NCBI GenBank assembly: GCA_946480705.1
Contig: CAMLLF010000070.1
Location: 1-10,624, forward strand
DNA from: an uncultured Lysobacteraceae bacterium
GTDB lineage: Bacteria > Pseudomonadota > Gammaproteobacteria > Xanthomonadales > Rhodanobacteraceae
Reading direction: 5' to 3'
Length of the DNA stretch: 10,624 bases
Shown here: piece after piece, positions 1-5,945 of the stretch
Position numbering within the stretch: position 1 is the stretch's first letter
Layout of the letters: each line of letters starts with the position of its first letter
The notes under the pieces: model-generated
What the model saw: the letters and a program-made list of their open reading frames with translations, nothing else
The model's database searches: none
Told to the model about the DNA's origin: nothing
Translations under genes and position numbers: made by a program

Positions 1-569
1 GTGTTGAGCAGCGTCAGGCCCAGCAGCAGCTGGCACGACGTGCAGGTGGTCGGCACGATGTACTGGTAGATCGTGCGCTCGTTCGACGTGGCCAGCGCGC
101 CGCGCTGCAGCGGCACGGCCTTGTCGATGGAAATGTGGACGATGTCGTAGCGCGCGTGCGCCGGCGTGGACGCGAGATAGAAGCGCGCGGGCGCGTCGGC
201 GGACACCGATTCGAACTGCACGTCGGCGCAGCCCATCGGCAGATACAGCGCGTCGCGCGGCTGAAGCTCGAAGACCTGCCCGTCGACGCGAATGCGGCCC
301 GCGCCGGCGCCGACGTTGACCGCGCCGAGTTCGCGCCGTTCGAGGAAGGGCTTGCCTGCGGCCGAGGCCGGCGCGTTCTGCTGCGGCAGCGAAACCGGTC
401 CGGCCGTCGGTGCCGCGCCGCCGATCACGAAGCGTTCGTAGTGCGTGTAATTGAGAACGACGGTGTCGTCGACGAACAGATCGCCGATCAGGAAGCGCTC
501 GCGCAGCGCTTCGTTGCTGACGCCCTGCATCGAGTCGGGATGGCAGGCGTGGTAGGTCTTGCGATACAT
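1..569 (-). CDS. kduI: 5-keto-4-deoxyuronate isomerase KduI, N-terminal part (cut by window start)
   Basis: KduI converts 5-keto-4-deoxyuronate (DKI), formed from unsaturated galacturonate, to 2,5-diketo-3-deoxygluconate in the cytoplasm. Read on the minus strand from the ATG at 569, 189 codons are open to the window edge; the family is about 280 residues, so roughly two thirds is visible. Recognised blocks are FLERRELG (residues 75-82), VDGQ (95-98), RDALY (105-109), [11 protein letters not shown] (130-140) and [13 protein letters not shown] (161-173), in the order seen in E. coli and Xanthomonas KduI. The histidine/glutamate metal ligands known in this family lie further C-terminal and cannot be checked. 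The start matches the family N-terminus, with a modest GAGAG six bases upstream. It is preceded by its own promoter and operator rather than being tightly joined to the regulator gene upstream. Confidence 0.95.
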   Translation of the reverse strand, partial: MYRKTYHACHPDSMQGVSNEALRERFLIGDLFVDDTVVLNYTHYERFVIGGAAPTAGPVSLPQQNAPASAAGKPFLERRELGAVNVGAGAGRIRVDGQVFELQPRDALYLPMGCADVQFESVSADAPARFYLASTPAHARYDIVHISIDKAVPLQRGALATSNERTIYQYIVPTTCTSCQLLLGLTLLN

Positions 570-602
570 GGACGCTCTCGCGGCAGGGTGGCGGACCAGG
601 TG

Positions 603-631
603 ATCATAGCGAGCGAGGTAACCGGTGTCAT
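603..631 (-). promoter_or_regulatory. kduI promoter (sigma-70-like)
   Basis: On the minus strand, ATGACA (626-631; 5/6 to TTGACA) and TATGAT (603-608; 5/6 to TATAAT) are separated by exactly 17 bp. Transcription would start near 596, leaving a leader of about 27 nt before kduI. The -35 box lies inside the operator at 616-631, so a bound repressor would block polymerase. Good agreement for a promoter in this GC-rich background, but not experimentally supported. Confidence 0.65.
616..631. promoter_or_regulatory. Putative LacI-family operator, kduI copy
   Basis: The 16-mer AGGTAACCGGTGTCAT matches the site at 5831-5846 at 15 of 16 positions. It is an imperfect palindrome about the central CG of CCGG, 5 of 8 half-site pairs matching the ideal mirror of GGTGTCAT. 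A palindrome with a central CG is the usual form of LacI-family operators. It overlaps the kduI -35 box and lies about 240 bp beyond the end of the LacI-family gene. Confidence 0.6.
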
Positions 632-833
632 CACCGTGGACAGTCCCAGCCGGACGTCGGGCGCACGACGCGCGGCGCATTGCGCCAACCGACTCCGCGC
701 CGAAGGGCCTTGCGCCGGGTCCCAACCGAAACCCAATCCCTGCAAGGCCGCGAAACGCCGTGCCCTGCAAGCCTTGGGTTCGCGAGATGTCGGCTTCTTC
801 GCGTCGTTCCGGACGCAACGCGTTGCATTGCGG

Positions 834-881
834 GCGCGATGCGCCGGGGCGGCCGGCGCAATGCGCTGCGCTTAGTGCGCC
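834..881. repeat. GC-rich palindromic element over the 3' end of the regulator gene; possible terminator
   Basis: Two overlapping, mutually exclusive hairpins can form. At 834-866, TGCGCCGG (840-847) pairs with CCGGCGCA (853-860) over a 5-nt loop, extended by GCGC/GCGC arms after a 2-nt mismatch. At 855-881, GGCGCA pairs with TGCGCC around an inner GCG/CGC stem. The lacI stop (872-874) lies inside the second structure. No T-run follows, so classical intrinsic termination is uncertain. From memory, the segment resembles an abundant intergenic repeat of proteobacteria built on GGCGCAATGCGC and GCGCTTATTGCGCC; this was not searched. Confidence 0.5.
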
Positions 882-1945
882 CCACGCCCGCCATTTTTGG
901 GGGGATGGCACGACTCGCGGACGACCAGATGCGGCGCGATCAGCGGCGCGGCGCGCGCGGCGTCTTCGTTCGCGATCAGCATGGCCGCGGCGAACGAGCC
1001 CATGTCGCGGATCGGCAGGCGCACGGAACTCAGCGACGGCCACAGGCGCGAGGCCAGCGGCGAGTCGTCGAAGCCGACGACGGACAGATCGTCGGGCACG
1101 GCGAGCCCGATCTTGAACGCGGCCTTGTAGACGCCCGCGGCCATCTCGTCGTTGAGCGTGAAGATCGCGGTCGGGCGCGGGTCGAGCGCGAGCAGCCGCT
1201 CGGCGCAGGCCACGCCGGATTCGAAGGTGTAGCCGCCTTCGACGATGTTGTCCGGCGGCAGCTCGATGCCGCGGCGCGACAGCGCCTGCAGGAAGCCGGC
1301 GCCGCGCTCGCGCGTAGACAAATAGCGTTGTGGACCCGTGATCAGGCCGATGTTGCGGTGCCCCAGCGACTCCAGGTAGTTCGCGACCTCGACCGCGCCG
1401 AGGCGGTCGTTGGTCGCGATCATGCGCGCGGGCTCGTCGAGCGACACCGCGGCGATGCGCGCGTAGCGGCAGCCGGCCTGCTGCAGCATTTCCACGAGCG
1501 CGCCGTCTTCCGATACGCGCGGCACGAGGATCACGCCGTGCAGGCGGTGCTGCAGCACGAAATGCCGGACGCCTTCGATGTAGTCCTCGCTCTTGCTGTC
1601 GCAGGGATGCACGACGAGCTCGAAGCCCGAGCCGCGCAGGCTCGCGAGCGCGCCCTCCTGCATGTTGACGATGTACTGCGCGTTCGGGTTGTCATAGACC
1701 ATGCCGATCAGGAACGACTTGCGGAACGCGAGCCCGCGCGCCATCGGATCGGGCACGTAGCCGACTTCGCGGATCAGCGCCTCGATCTTCTCGCGTGTTT
1801 CCTGCTGCACGAGCGGCGAACGGTTGATGACGCGGGAGACCGTCTTCTTCGAGACGCCGGCGAGACGCGCAATGTCGTTGATCGTTCCGCCGCGCACCGG
1901 CGGCGAATCCGGTGCGGTGCTCGTGTCGCGGGAGCGTCGGGTCAT
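872..1945 (-). CDS. LacI-family transcriptional regulator, probable local pectin/uronate regulator
   Basis: A 357-residue LacI/GalR-family DNA-binding protein. The helix-turn-helix is at residues 21-44 ([20 protein letters not shown]), followed by a hinge helix with ARGL at 69-72, whose Leu matches the residue LacI proteins insert into the operator minor groove. The periplasmic-binding-type sensor domain spans about 78-346, with [20 protein letters not shown] and [20 protein letters not shown] as standard landmarks. The ATG at 1945 is used; it leaves about 20 residues before the HTH and has no clear ribosome site. It lies 58 bp after dctM on the same strand and is probably co-transcribed with the transporter. 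Its likely targets are the paired operators at 616 and 5831, by analogy with LacI-type KdgR regulators. The effector is unknown, presumably a pectin breakdown intermediate. The last residues fall in a repeat-like element. Confidence 0.93.
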   Translation of the reverse strand: MTRRSRDTSTAPDSPPVRGGTINDIARLAGVSKKTVSRVINRSPLVQQETREKIEALIREVGYVPDPMARGLAFRKSFLIGMVYDNPNAQYIVNMQEGALASLRGSGFELVVHPCDSKSEDYIEGVRHFVLQHRLHGVILVPRVSEDGALVEMLQQAGCRYARIAAVSLDEPARMIATNDRLGAVEVANYLESLGHRNIGLITGPQRYLSTRERGAGFLQALSRRGIELPPDNIVEGGYTFESGVACAERLLALDPRPTAIFTLNDEMAAGVYKAAFKIGLAVPDDLSVVGFDDSPLASRLWPSLSSVRLPIRDMGSFAAAMLIANEDAARAAPLIAPHLVVRESCHPPKNGGRGAH

Positions 1946-2003
1946 GCAGAAGTGTCCAGGGCAGCGGCGGAACCGATTCTAGCCCGCGCAGTGCATCCGC
2001 ACG

Positions 2004-3284
2004 CTACTTCAGCACGCGCGGCAGCCACAGCGAGAGTTCCGGCACGAACGCGACGATCATGAGCACGGCGAGCGAGGCCAGATAGAACGGCCAGATGGAG
2101 CGCAGCGCTTCGCCGATGCTGATCTTGCCGATGGCCGTGCCGACGAACAGCACCGATCCCAGCGGCGGCGTGATCAGGCCGATGCCGCCCTTCAGGATCA
2201 GGATCACGCCGAAATGCACCGGGTCGACGCCGATGGCCTTGGCGACCGGCAGGAAGATCGGCGTGCAGATGATGATCAGCGGCGCGAGATCCATGAAGGT
2301 GCCGAGCACGAGCAGGATCAGGATCATGAGCAGCAGCAGGAGCTGCGGACTCGCATCGAGGCCGGTCAGGAGCGCCACGGCGGCGGCGGGCACCTGCAGA
2401 TATGCGAGCAGCCAGCCGAAGCATGCGGCCGAGGCGATCACGAACAGGATCATGCCGGTCGTGCGCGCCGCGTGGACCATGGTCGCGACGAAATCGGCGC
2501 GCGAGACCTGGCGATACAGGACGCTCGTCACGAGCAGTGCATAGCAGACCGCGATCGCCGCGCTTTCCACCGCGGTGAAGATGCCGGCGCGGATACCGAC
2601 GAAGATCAGCGCGACGAGCAGCAGCCCCGGCAGCGCCGCGATCAGCCGGCGCAGCACCATGCCGAAGCCCGGAAACGCCTCGACCGCATAGCCGCGGCGG
2701 CGCGCGATGATCCACGCGGTCAGCATTACCGTCGCGGTCAGCAGCAGTGCCGGTATCACGCCCGCGGCGAACAGGTCGGCGATCGAGATGCCGCCGCCGG
2801 CCGCGGCGGAATACAGGATCAGGTTGTGCGACGGCGGTACGAGCAGCGCGACGAGCGCCGCGGTCATCGTCACGTTGACCGCGAAATCGCGATCGAAGCC
2901 GCGCTGGACCATCTGCGGAATCATCGCGCCGCCGATCGCCGACACATCGGCGATCGCCGAGCCCGACACGCCGCCGAAGAACAGCGACGACAGCACGCTG
3001 ACCTGTCCGAGGCCGCCGCGCAGATGGCCGACCAGCGAACTCGCGAGCGCGATCAGACGCTCGGAGATGCCGCCGCGCAGCATGATTTCGCCGGCGAAGA
3101 TGAACAGCGGAATCGCGATCAGCGATGCCGCGCTCGCGCCGGACACGGTCTGCTGCACGAGCACGAGCGCGGGCATGCCGATGAAGAGCAGGGTCGCCAG
3201 CGACGCGCCGAGCAGCGCGAACGCGACCGGCACGCCAGTCAGCAACAGCAGCAGGAACATGCCGAACAGCAGGGCCGCGGCCAT
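2004..3284 (-). CDS. dctM: TRAP transporter large membrane subunit DctM
   Basis: The 426-residue, roughly 12-helix inner-membrane permease subunit of a tripartite ATP-independent periplasmic transporter, which uses an ion gradient to import organic acids delivered by the binding protein. Family landmarks are LTGVPVAFAL near residue 15, IPLFIFAGEIM (58-68), GGVSGSAIADVSAIG (104-118), VPPSHNLILYS (149-159) and a C-terminal LITPPLGSVLFVGTAIGK. Length is normal for DctM. The frame is open upstream to 3869, but the ATG at 3284-3282 is chosen because it starts directly at the first membrane helix and overlaps the dctQ stop by one base (TGATG), typical of translational coupling. Ligand class is set by DctP, not visible here. 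Confidence 0.95.
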   Translation of the reverse strand: MAAALLFGMFLLLLLTGVPVAFALLGASLATLLFIGMPALVLVQQTVSGASAASLIAIPLFIFAGEIMLRGGISERLIALASSLVGHLRGGLGQVSVLSSLFFGGVSGSAIADVSAIGGAMIPQMVQRGFDRDFAVNVTMTAALVALLVPPSHNLILYSAAAGGGISIADLFAAGVIPALLLTATVMLTAWIIARRRGYAVEAFPGFGMVLRRLIAALPGLLLVALIFVGIRAGIFTAVESAAIAVCYALLVTSVLYRQVSRADFVATMVHAARTTGMILFVIASAACFGWLLAYLQVPAAAVALLTGLDASPQLLLLLMILILLVLGTFMDLAPLIIICTPIFLPVAKAIGVDPVHFGVILILKGGIGLITPPLGSVLFVGTAIGKISIGEALRSIWPFYLASLAVLMIVAFVPELSLWLPRVLK

Positions 3285-3778
3285 CAGCGCACCTCCGCCG
3301 GCGCGGCTGCCGGACGCGGCGCGAGCTGCGCGAGCGCGAACGCGCTCATCAGCGCGCCGCCGAGCGACAGCGGCAGGAACATCAGTCCCTGCGGCAGCAC
3401 CGTGCCGGCCATCCGCACGCTCCAGCCGTCGGCGAGCAGCGTGACGCCGCCGATCGCGAGCGTCGCGCCGAGTCCGGCGACGAGCAGCGAGGAAAACGTT
3501 TCGAGCGCACGCCGCAGCGGCGGCGGCGCCATGTGCACGAGCAGCGGAAATCCGAAGTGCGCGCGCTGATGGACGGCCGCGGCGGCGCCGAGACTCATTG
3601 CCGTGTTCAGCAGCAGCAGCGACAGCGGCTCGGTCCAGCCCGGCGAATCGTTGAGCAGATAGCGTGCGACGACCTGCCACGCCTGCACCGCGGCCAGCAC
3701 GACGAGCGCCGTGCCGGCGATCAGCAGCGCGAGGCGTGCGATACGCGGCAACAGTCCCGCTTCGGTTTCGCTTTGCAT
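3284..3778 (-). CDS. dctQ: TRAP transporter small membrane subunit DctQ
   Basis: A 164-residue four-helix membrane protein that pairs with DctM. Helices are at about residues 12-40, 49-69, 91-116 and 127-151. The family signature is QVVARYLLNDSPGWTEPLSL (35-54), the usual QxxxRYxxN...WTE motif before helix two. The ATG at 3778 is preferred over an in-frame ATG at 3820 because GGGAGGAAGG lies immediately upstream and the extra 14 residues would be an Arg-rich extension not expected in DctQ. It overlaps dctM by one base. A 157-bp gap separates it from dctP, so stoichiometry between binding protein and membrane subunits may be set there. Confidence 0.93.
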   Translation of the reverse strand: MQSETEAGLLPRIARLALLIAGTALVVLAAVQAWQVVARYLLNDSPGWTEPLSLLLLNTAMSLGAAAAVHQRAHFGFPLLVHMAPPPLRRALETFSSLLVAGLGATLAIGGVTLLADGWSVRMAGTVLPQGLMFLPLSLGGALMSAFALAQLAPRPAAAPAEVR

Positions 3779-3875
3779 CCTTCCTCCCGTTCGTCGCAGC
3801 CTGCGGCCGCGACCATTCATATATTTTTATACGCTGCGGGAAGGCGTAGAGGCGAAACCTCATCCCCACCCATGC

Positions 3876-3935
3876 CCTCCCCCTGAAGGCGAGGGTTTGA
3901 TTCCGATCGCGTATATCCTCCCCTGAGGGTTTGAT
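3876..3935. repeat. Degenerate duplicated hairpin sequence between dctP and dctQ
   Basis: Two related copies lie in the 157-bp gap: CCTCCCCCTGAAGGC plus GAGGGTTTGAT (3876-3901) and a shortened CCTCCCCTGAGGGTTTGAT (3917-3935). Each forms a small hairpin: CCCTC (3875-3879) with GAGGG (3891-3895), and CCTC (3917-3920) with GAGG (3925-3928). The second copy ends directly before the dctP stop. Without a T-run on the minus strand they are poor terminators; they may stabilise the dctP message end or be remnants of an intergenic repeat family. The remainder of the gap is an AT-rich stretch at 3815-3836, unusual for this window. Confidence 0.5.
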
Positions 3936-4931
3936 CTACGCCGCGCCGGACAGGTCGCGGATCGCGCGCCAATAGCGGTCGACCTCGGCATCCTTGCGAT
4001 AGTGCGCGACGACCGGGGCCGCAGCGCGCTCGAACGCGGCGCGGTCGACCGCATTCGCCTGCACGCCGCGCGCGAGCACGTATTCGCGCGCGGTGCGTTC
4101 CGATTCGTCCCAGAGCGAGCGCATGTAGGCGACCGAGCGCTTGGCGATGTCGAGCAACCGCTCGCGGTCGTCGGGTCGAAGCGCGTCGAAGCGGCGACGC
4201 GACAGCAGCAGCGCTTCGGGCGAATACGAATGGCCGCTGTAGGACCAGTAGCGCGCGGCTTCGAACTGGCGCGTCGTGTGGAAGCTCTGCCAGTTGTTCT
4301 CGGCGCCGTCGATCAGGTGCGTCTGCAGCGCGGAATAGACCTCGCCGTAGGGCAGCGGCGTCGGATTCGCGCCGAGCGTGCGGATCAGGTGCATGAAGAT
4401 GTCCGACGGCGGCACGCGGATCTTGAGGCCGTGCAGGTCGTCCGGCGTCACGATCGGCCGCTTGGTGTTGTAGACGCAGCGTGCGCCCGAATCGTAGAAC
4501 GCGAGGCCGACGAGATCGCGGTCGGCGAAGCGGCCGAGGATGTCCTGGCCGACCGCGCCGTCGAGCGCACGGCGCATGTGCGCGGTGTCGTCGAACACGT
4601 AAGGCAGGCAGAGCACGCGCGTCGCCGGAAACGGATTGTTGAGCGCAGCCAAGTTCACGCGCGCGATGTCGATCGCGCCGAAGCGCGCGAGGTCGATCAG
4701 GTCCGATTCGCGGCCGAGCTGGCCCGAGTGGTAGAGCCGCACGCCGAGGCGTCCGTCGGTTTCTTTTTCCAGTTGTTCACCGATCCAGCGCAGTGCCTCG
4801 ACCGTCGGATAGCCGCGCACGTGCACGTCGGTCGCCGCGAGATCGAGGCGCGCCGTCGCGGCGCGCACCCGGGTCGCGGCCGCACCGAGCGTCAGCGCCG
4901 TCGCTCCGAGAAACTGTCGCCGTGTCGTCAT
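3936..4931 (-). CDS. dctP: TRAP transporter solute-binding protein DctP, probable uronate/acidic-sugar receptor
   Basis: A 331-residue periplasmic binding protein of the DctP family that hands an acidic ligand to the DctQM permease. The N-terminus TRRQFLGATALTLGAAA with RVRA (residues 3-24) is a twin-arginine signal peptide. The mature protein has the family blocks YHSGQLGRESDLIDL (67-81), R151 in RCVYNTKRPI, R172 in GLKIRVPPS, and PLPYGEVYSALQTHLIDGAENN (192-214). In this family the Arg in the KIRV segment binds the ligand carboxylate. With kduI, lyase and esterase around it, a galacturonate-type or unsaturated oligogalacturonate ligand is inferred. The frame is open to 5273, but the start at 4931 gives a complete signal peptide and overlaps the hydratase stop as ATGA, implying translational coupling. 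Confidence 0.93.
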   Translation of the reverse strand: MTTRRQFLGATALTLGAAATRVRAATARLDLAATDVHVRGYPTVEALRWIGEQLEKETDGRLGVRLYHSGQLGRESDLIDLARFGAIDIARVNLAALNNPFPATRVLCLPYVFDDTAHMRRALDGAVGQDILGRFADRDLVGLAFYDSGARCVYNTKRPIVTPDDLHGLKIRVPPSDIFMHLIRTLGANPTPLPYGEVYSALQTHLIDGAENNWQSFHTTRQFEAARYWSYSGHSYSPEALLLSRRRFDALRPDDRERLLDIAKRSVAYMRSLWDESERTAREYVLARGVQANAVDRAAFERAAAPVVAHYRKDAEVDRYWRAIRDLSGAA

Positions 4932-5749
4932 GCCGGTGTCCTCGCGACGGCGCGGCAATGCAGCCGGCCGTGAATGCCGAAATCGACGGTCGCGTGCTGG
5001 CCCGCGACGATGTCGTGGATGCCGGTCGCCGCACCGGTCGTGATGAGATCGCCCGCGGCGAACCCGCGGCCGCGGCGCGCGTTGCGCGTCAGCGCGAACG
5101 CAAGTGCGGCGAGCGGACCGCCGGCCAGCGTCGCGGCGCCGCCGCGGCCGACCAGTTCGCCGGCAATCCAGGTGCTGCAGATCAGTTCCTCCATCGCGCA
5201 ATCCTGCCAGTTCGCGATTTCCGGCCCCAACAGCAGCCCGGCATTGTTGCCGCAGTCGGCCACGACCGCACACGGCCCCTGCACGTTGATGTCGGCCATC
5301 GGGCTGCCCGCGAGTTCCACGCCGACGTGCAGCGCTGCGACTTCGGCCGCGGCGTCCTCGACGCTCCAGGCGGCGGCGCGCGGCGCGATGTCGCGCGCGA
5401 GGCGGAACACGAATTCGGCTTCGACCGCGGCAAAGCCGCCGGCGATCACGGGGAACTCGCCGCTGCCGTCCGCGGGACGCGCGATATGCGACGCGAAGAT
5501 CGGACCGACCAGGCGCGGATCGCCGCCGGCGTCACGCCGCTCCGGCGCGATGTAGCCGACCTTCCAGCCGGCGACGCGGTCGGGCCAGCGTGCGATCACC
5601 GCATCCTGACACCGGTAGGCATATTCGAGGTCGACCGGCAGCGCCTCGGGAAAGCGCGCGAGCGCCCTGCCCGACCGGCGCGCGGCCACGAGCGCGTCGG
5701 CGACCGCGTCGATGCGGGAATCCGCACGTAAAGCCAGCGATTCGCTCAT
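4928..5749 (-). CDS. 2-keto-4-pentenoate hydratase-like enzyme (FAH superfamily, MhpD-type)
   Basis: A 273-residue cytoplasmic enzyme resembling 2-hydroxypentadienoate and 2-oxohept-3-enedioate hydratases. The metal-binding acids are present: E110 and E112 (VEAEF) and E145 (VGVELAG), matching the ExE...E arrangement of MhpD. Also conserved are GWKVGY (61-66) and the C-terminal GDLITTGAATGIHDIVAG (233-250). Nothing suggests inactivation. A strong GAGGAG site lies four bases before the ATG. It is the first gene of the minus-strand operon and overlaps dctP by ATGA, so it probably acts on what the TRAP system imports or on a derivative. Classical aromatic meta-cleavage partners are absent. Superfamily members also dehydrate or hydrolyse 2-keto-3-deoxy sugar acids, so a sugar-acid substrate is plausible, but the reaction is not known from the sequence. 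Confidence 0.85.
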   Translation of the reverse strand: MSESLALRADSRIDAVADALVAARRSGRALARFPEALPVDLEYAYRCQDAVIARWPDRVAGWKVGYIAPERRDAGGDPRLVGPIFASHIARPADGSGEFPVIAGGFAAVEAEFVFRLARDIAPRAAAWSVEDAAAEVAALHVGVELAGSPMADINVQGPCAVVADCGNNAGLLLGPEIANWQDCAMEELICSTWIAGELVGRGGAATLAGGPLAALAFALTRNARRGRGFAAGDLITTGAATGIHDIVAGQHATVDFGIHGRLHCRAVARTPA

Positions 5750-5823
5750 GCCTCTCCTCGTCCACGGATCCTGTTCCGTCGCACCGCGCTGTTGCGGACT
5801 GCGGCGCCGGGCGGCGCAAGGGC

Positions 5824-5852
5824 TGTATAAAGGAAACCGGTGTCATTTACAA
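5824..5852 (-). promoter_or_regulatory. Promoter of the hydratase-dctP-dctQM operon
   Basis: On the minus strand TTGTAA (5847-5852; 4/6 to TTGACA) and TATACA (5824-5829; 4/6 to TATAAT) are spaced by exactly 17 bp. The spacer contains the whole operator at 5831-5846, an arrangement expected for direct repression. The start point would be near 5817, leaving a leader of about 68 nt before the hydratase ATG. Confidence 0.55.
5831..5846. promoter_or_regulatory. Putative LacI-family operator, hydratase/pectate lyase copy
   Basis: The 16-mer AGGAAACCGGTGTCAT differs from the kduI-upstream site (616-631) at one base. Six of eight half-site positions mirror GGTGTCAT about the central CG. It is the only other 16-mer of this type found by eye and sits between divergently transcribed pectin genes, where one bound repressor could control both. 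Confidence 0.65.
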
Positions 5853-5853
5853 T
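5848..5853 (+). promoter_or_regulatory. Possible -10 box for the pectate lyase gene
   Basis: TACAAT matches TATAAT at 5 of 6 positions on the plus strand, about 93 bp before the lyase ATG. No good -35 box lies 16-18 bp upstream (GTATAA or TATAAA only), so this is tentative. If right, the operator at 5831-5846 falls in its spacer as well. TATAAA at 5826-5831 is an alternative -10, also without a good -35. Confidence 0.3.
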
Positions 5854-5883
5854 CCGGCGGCGCCCCTGCGGCGCGAAAACCGC

Positions 5884-5895
5884 TGTGCCGGCACA
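5884..5895. promoter_or_regulatory. Perfect 12-bp palindrome in the pectate lyase leader
   Basis: TGTGCCGGCACA is its own reverse complement and lies about 50 bp before the lyase start codon, inside the predicted 5' leader. It could be a binding site for another regulator or just a short RNA hairpin. No second exact copy was noticed in the window. Confidence 0.3.
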
Positions 5896-5945
5896 CTTGC
5901 CGCCGGTACCGTCCATCGCCGCACCGCCGAGGAGTCAAGAACGTC

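Larger units (their letters stand above)
570..871. other. 302-bp intergenic region between the lacI-type gene and kduI
   Basis: No credible gene is seen on either strand. The end nearest kduI holds its promoter and operator (603-631). The rest is rich in palindromes: GGCGCA-T-TGCGCC at 674-686, the perfect 12-mer GCAACGCGTTGC at 815-826, and a large hairpin at 834-866. CCCTGCAAG occurs twice 25 bp apart (738-746 and 763-771), flanked by the inverted pair ACCCAA and TTGGGT near 731 and 774. The open frames crossing it give Arg/Ala-rich translations typical of GC-rich shadow reading. Confidence 0.75.

Noticed and set aside
391..399. GAAACCGGT operator-like sequence inside kduI
   Set aside because: Only the left half matches, no TGTCAT follows, and it is explained by the conserved coding sequence.
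680..2062. Long plus-strand open frame (460 codons) across the regulator
   Set aside because: It is antisense to the clearly recognisable LacI-family gene, is Arg/Ala/His-rich and shows no domain; a GC-rich shadow frame.
3818..3836. AT-rich run as a dctQM promoter
   Set aside because: TATAAA and TATATG are present on the minus strand, but no -35 box was found at 16-18 bp; kept only as an observation about the gap.
3285..3869. N-terminal extension of dctM through dctQ
   Set aside because: The extension is an out-of-frame, Arg/Ala-rich reading of dctQ; DctM family length and the TGATG overlap fix the start at 3284.
4933..4940. CCGGTGTC at the dctP start
   Set aside because: It lacks the ACC left half and lies in a translational overlap with no promoter nearby.
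5033..5038. ACCGGT in the 3' part of the hydratase gene
   Set aside because: A six-base match only, expected by chance in this composition.
4932..5273. N-terminal extension of dctP into the hydratase gene
   Set aside because: It would bury a complete twin-arginine signal peptide; the ATG at 4931 is the only sensible start.
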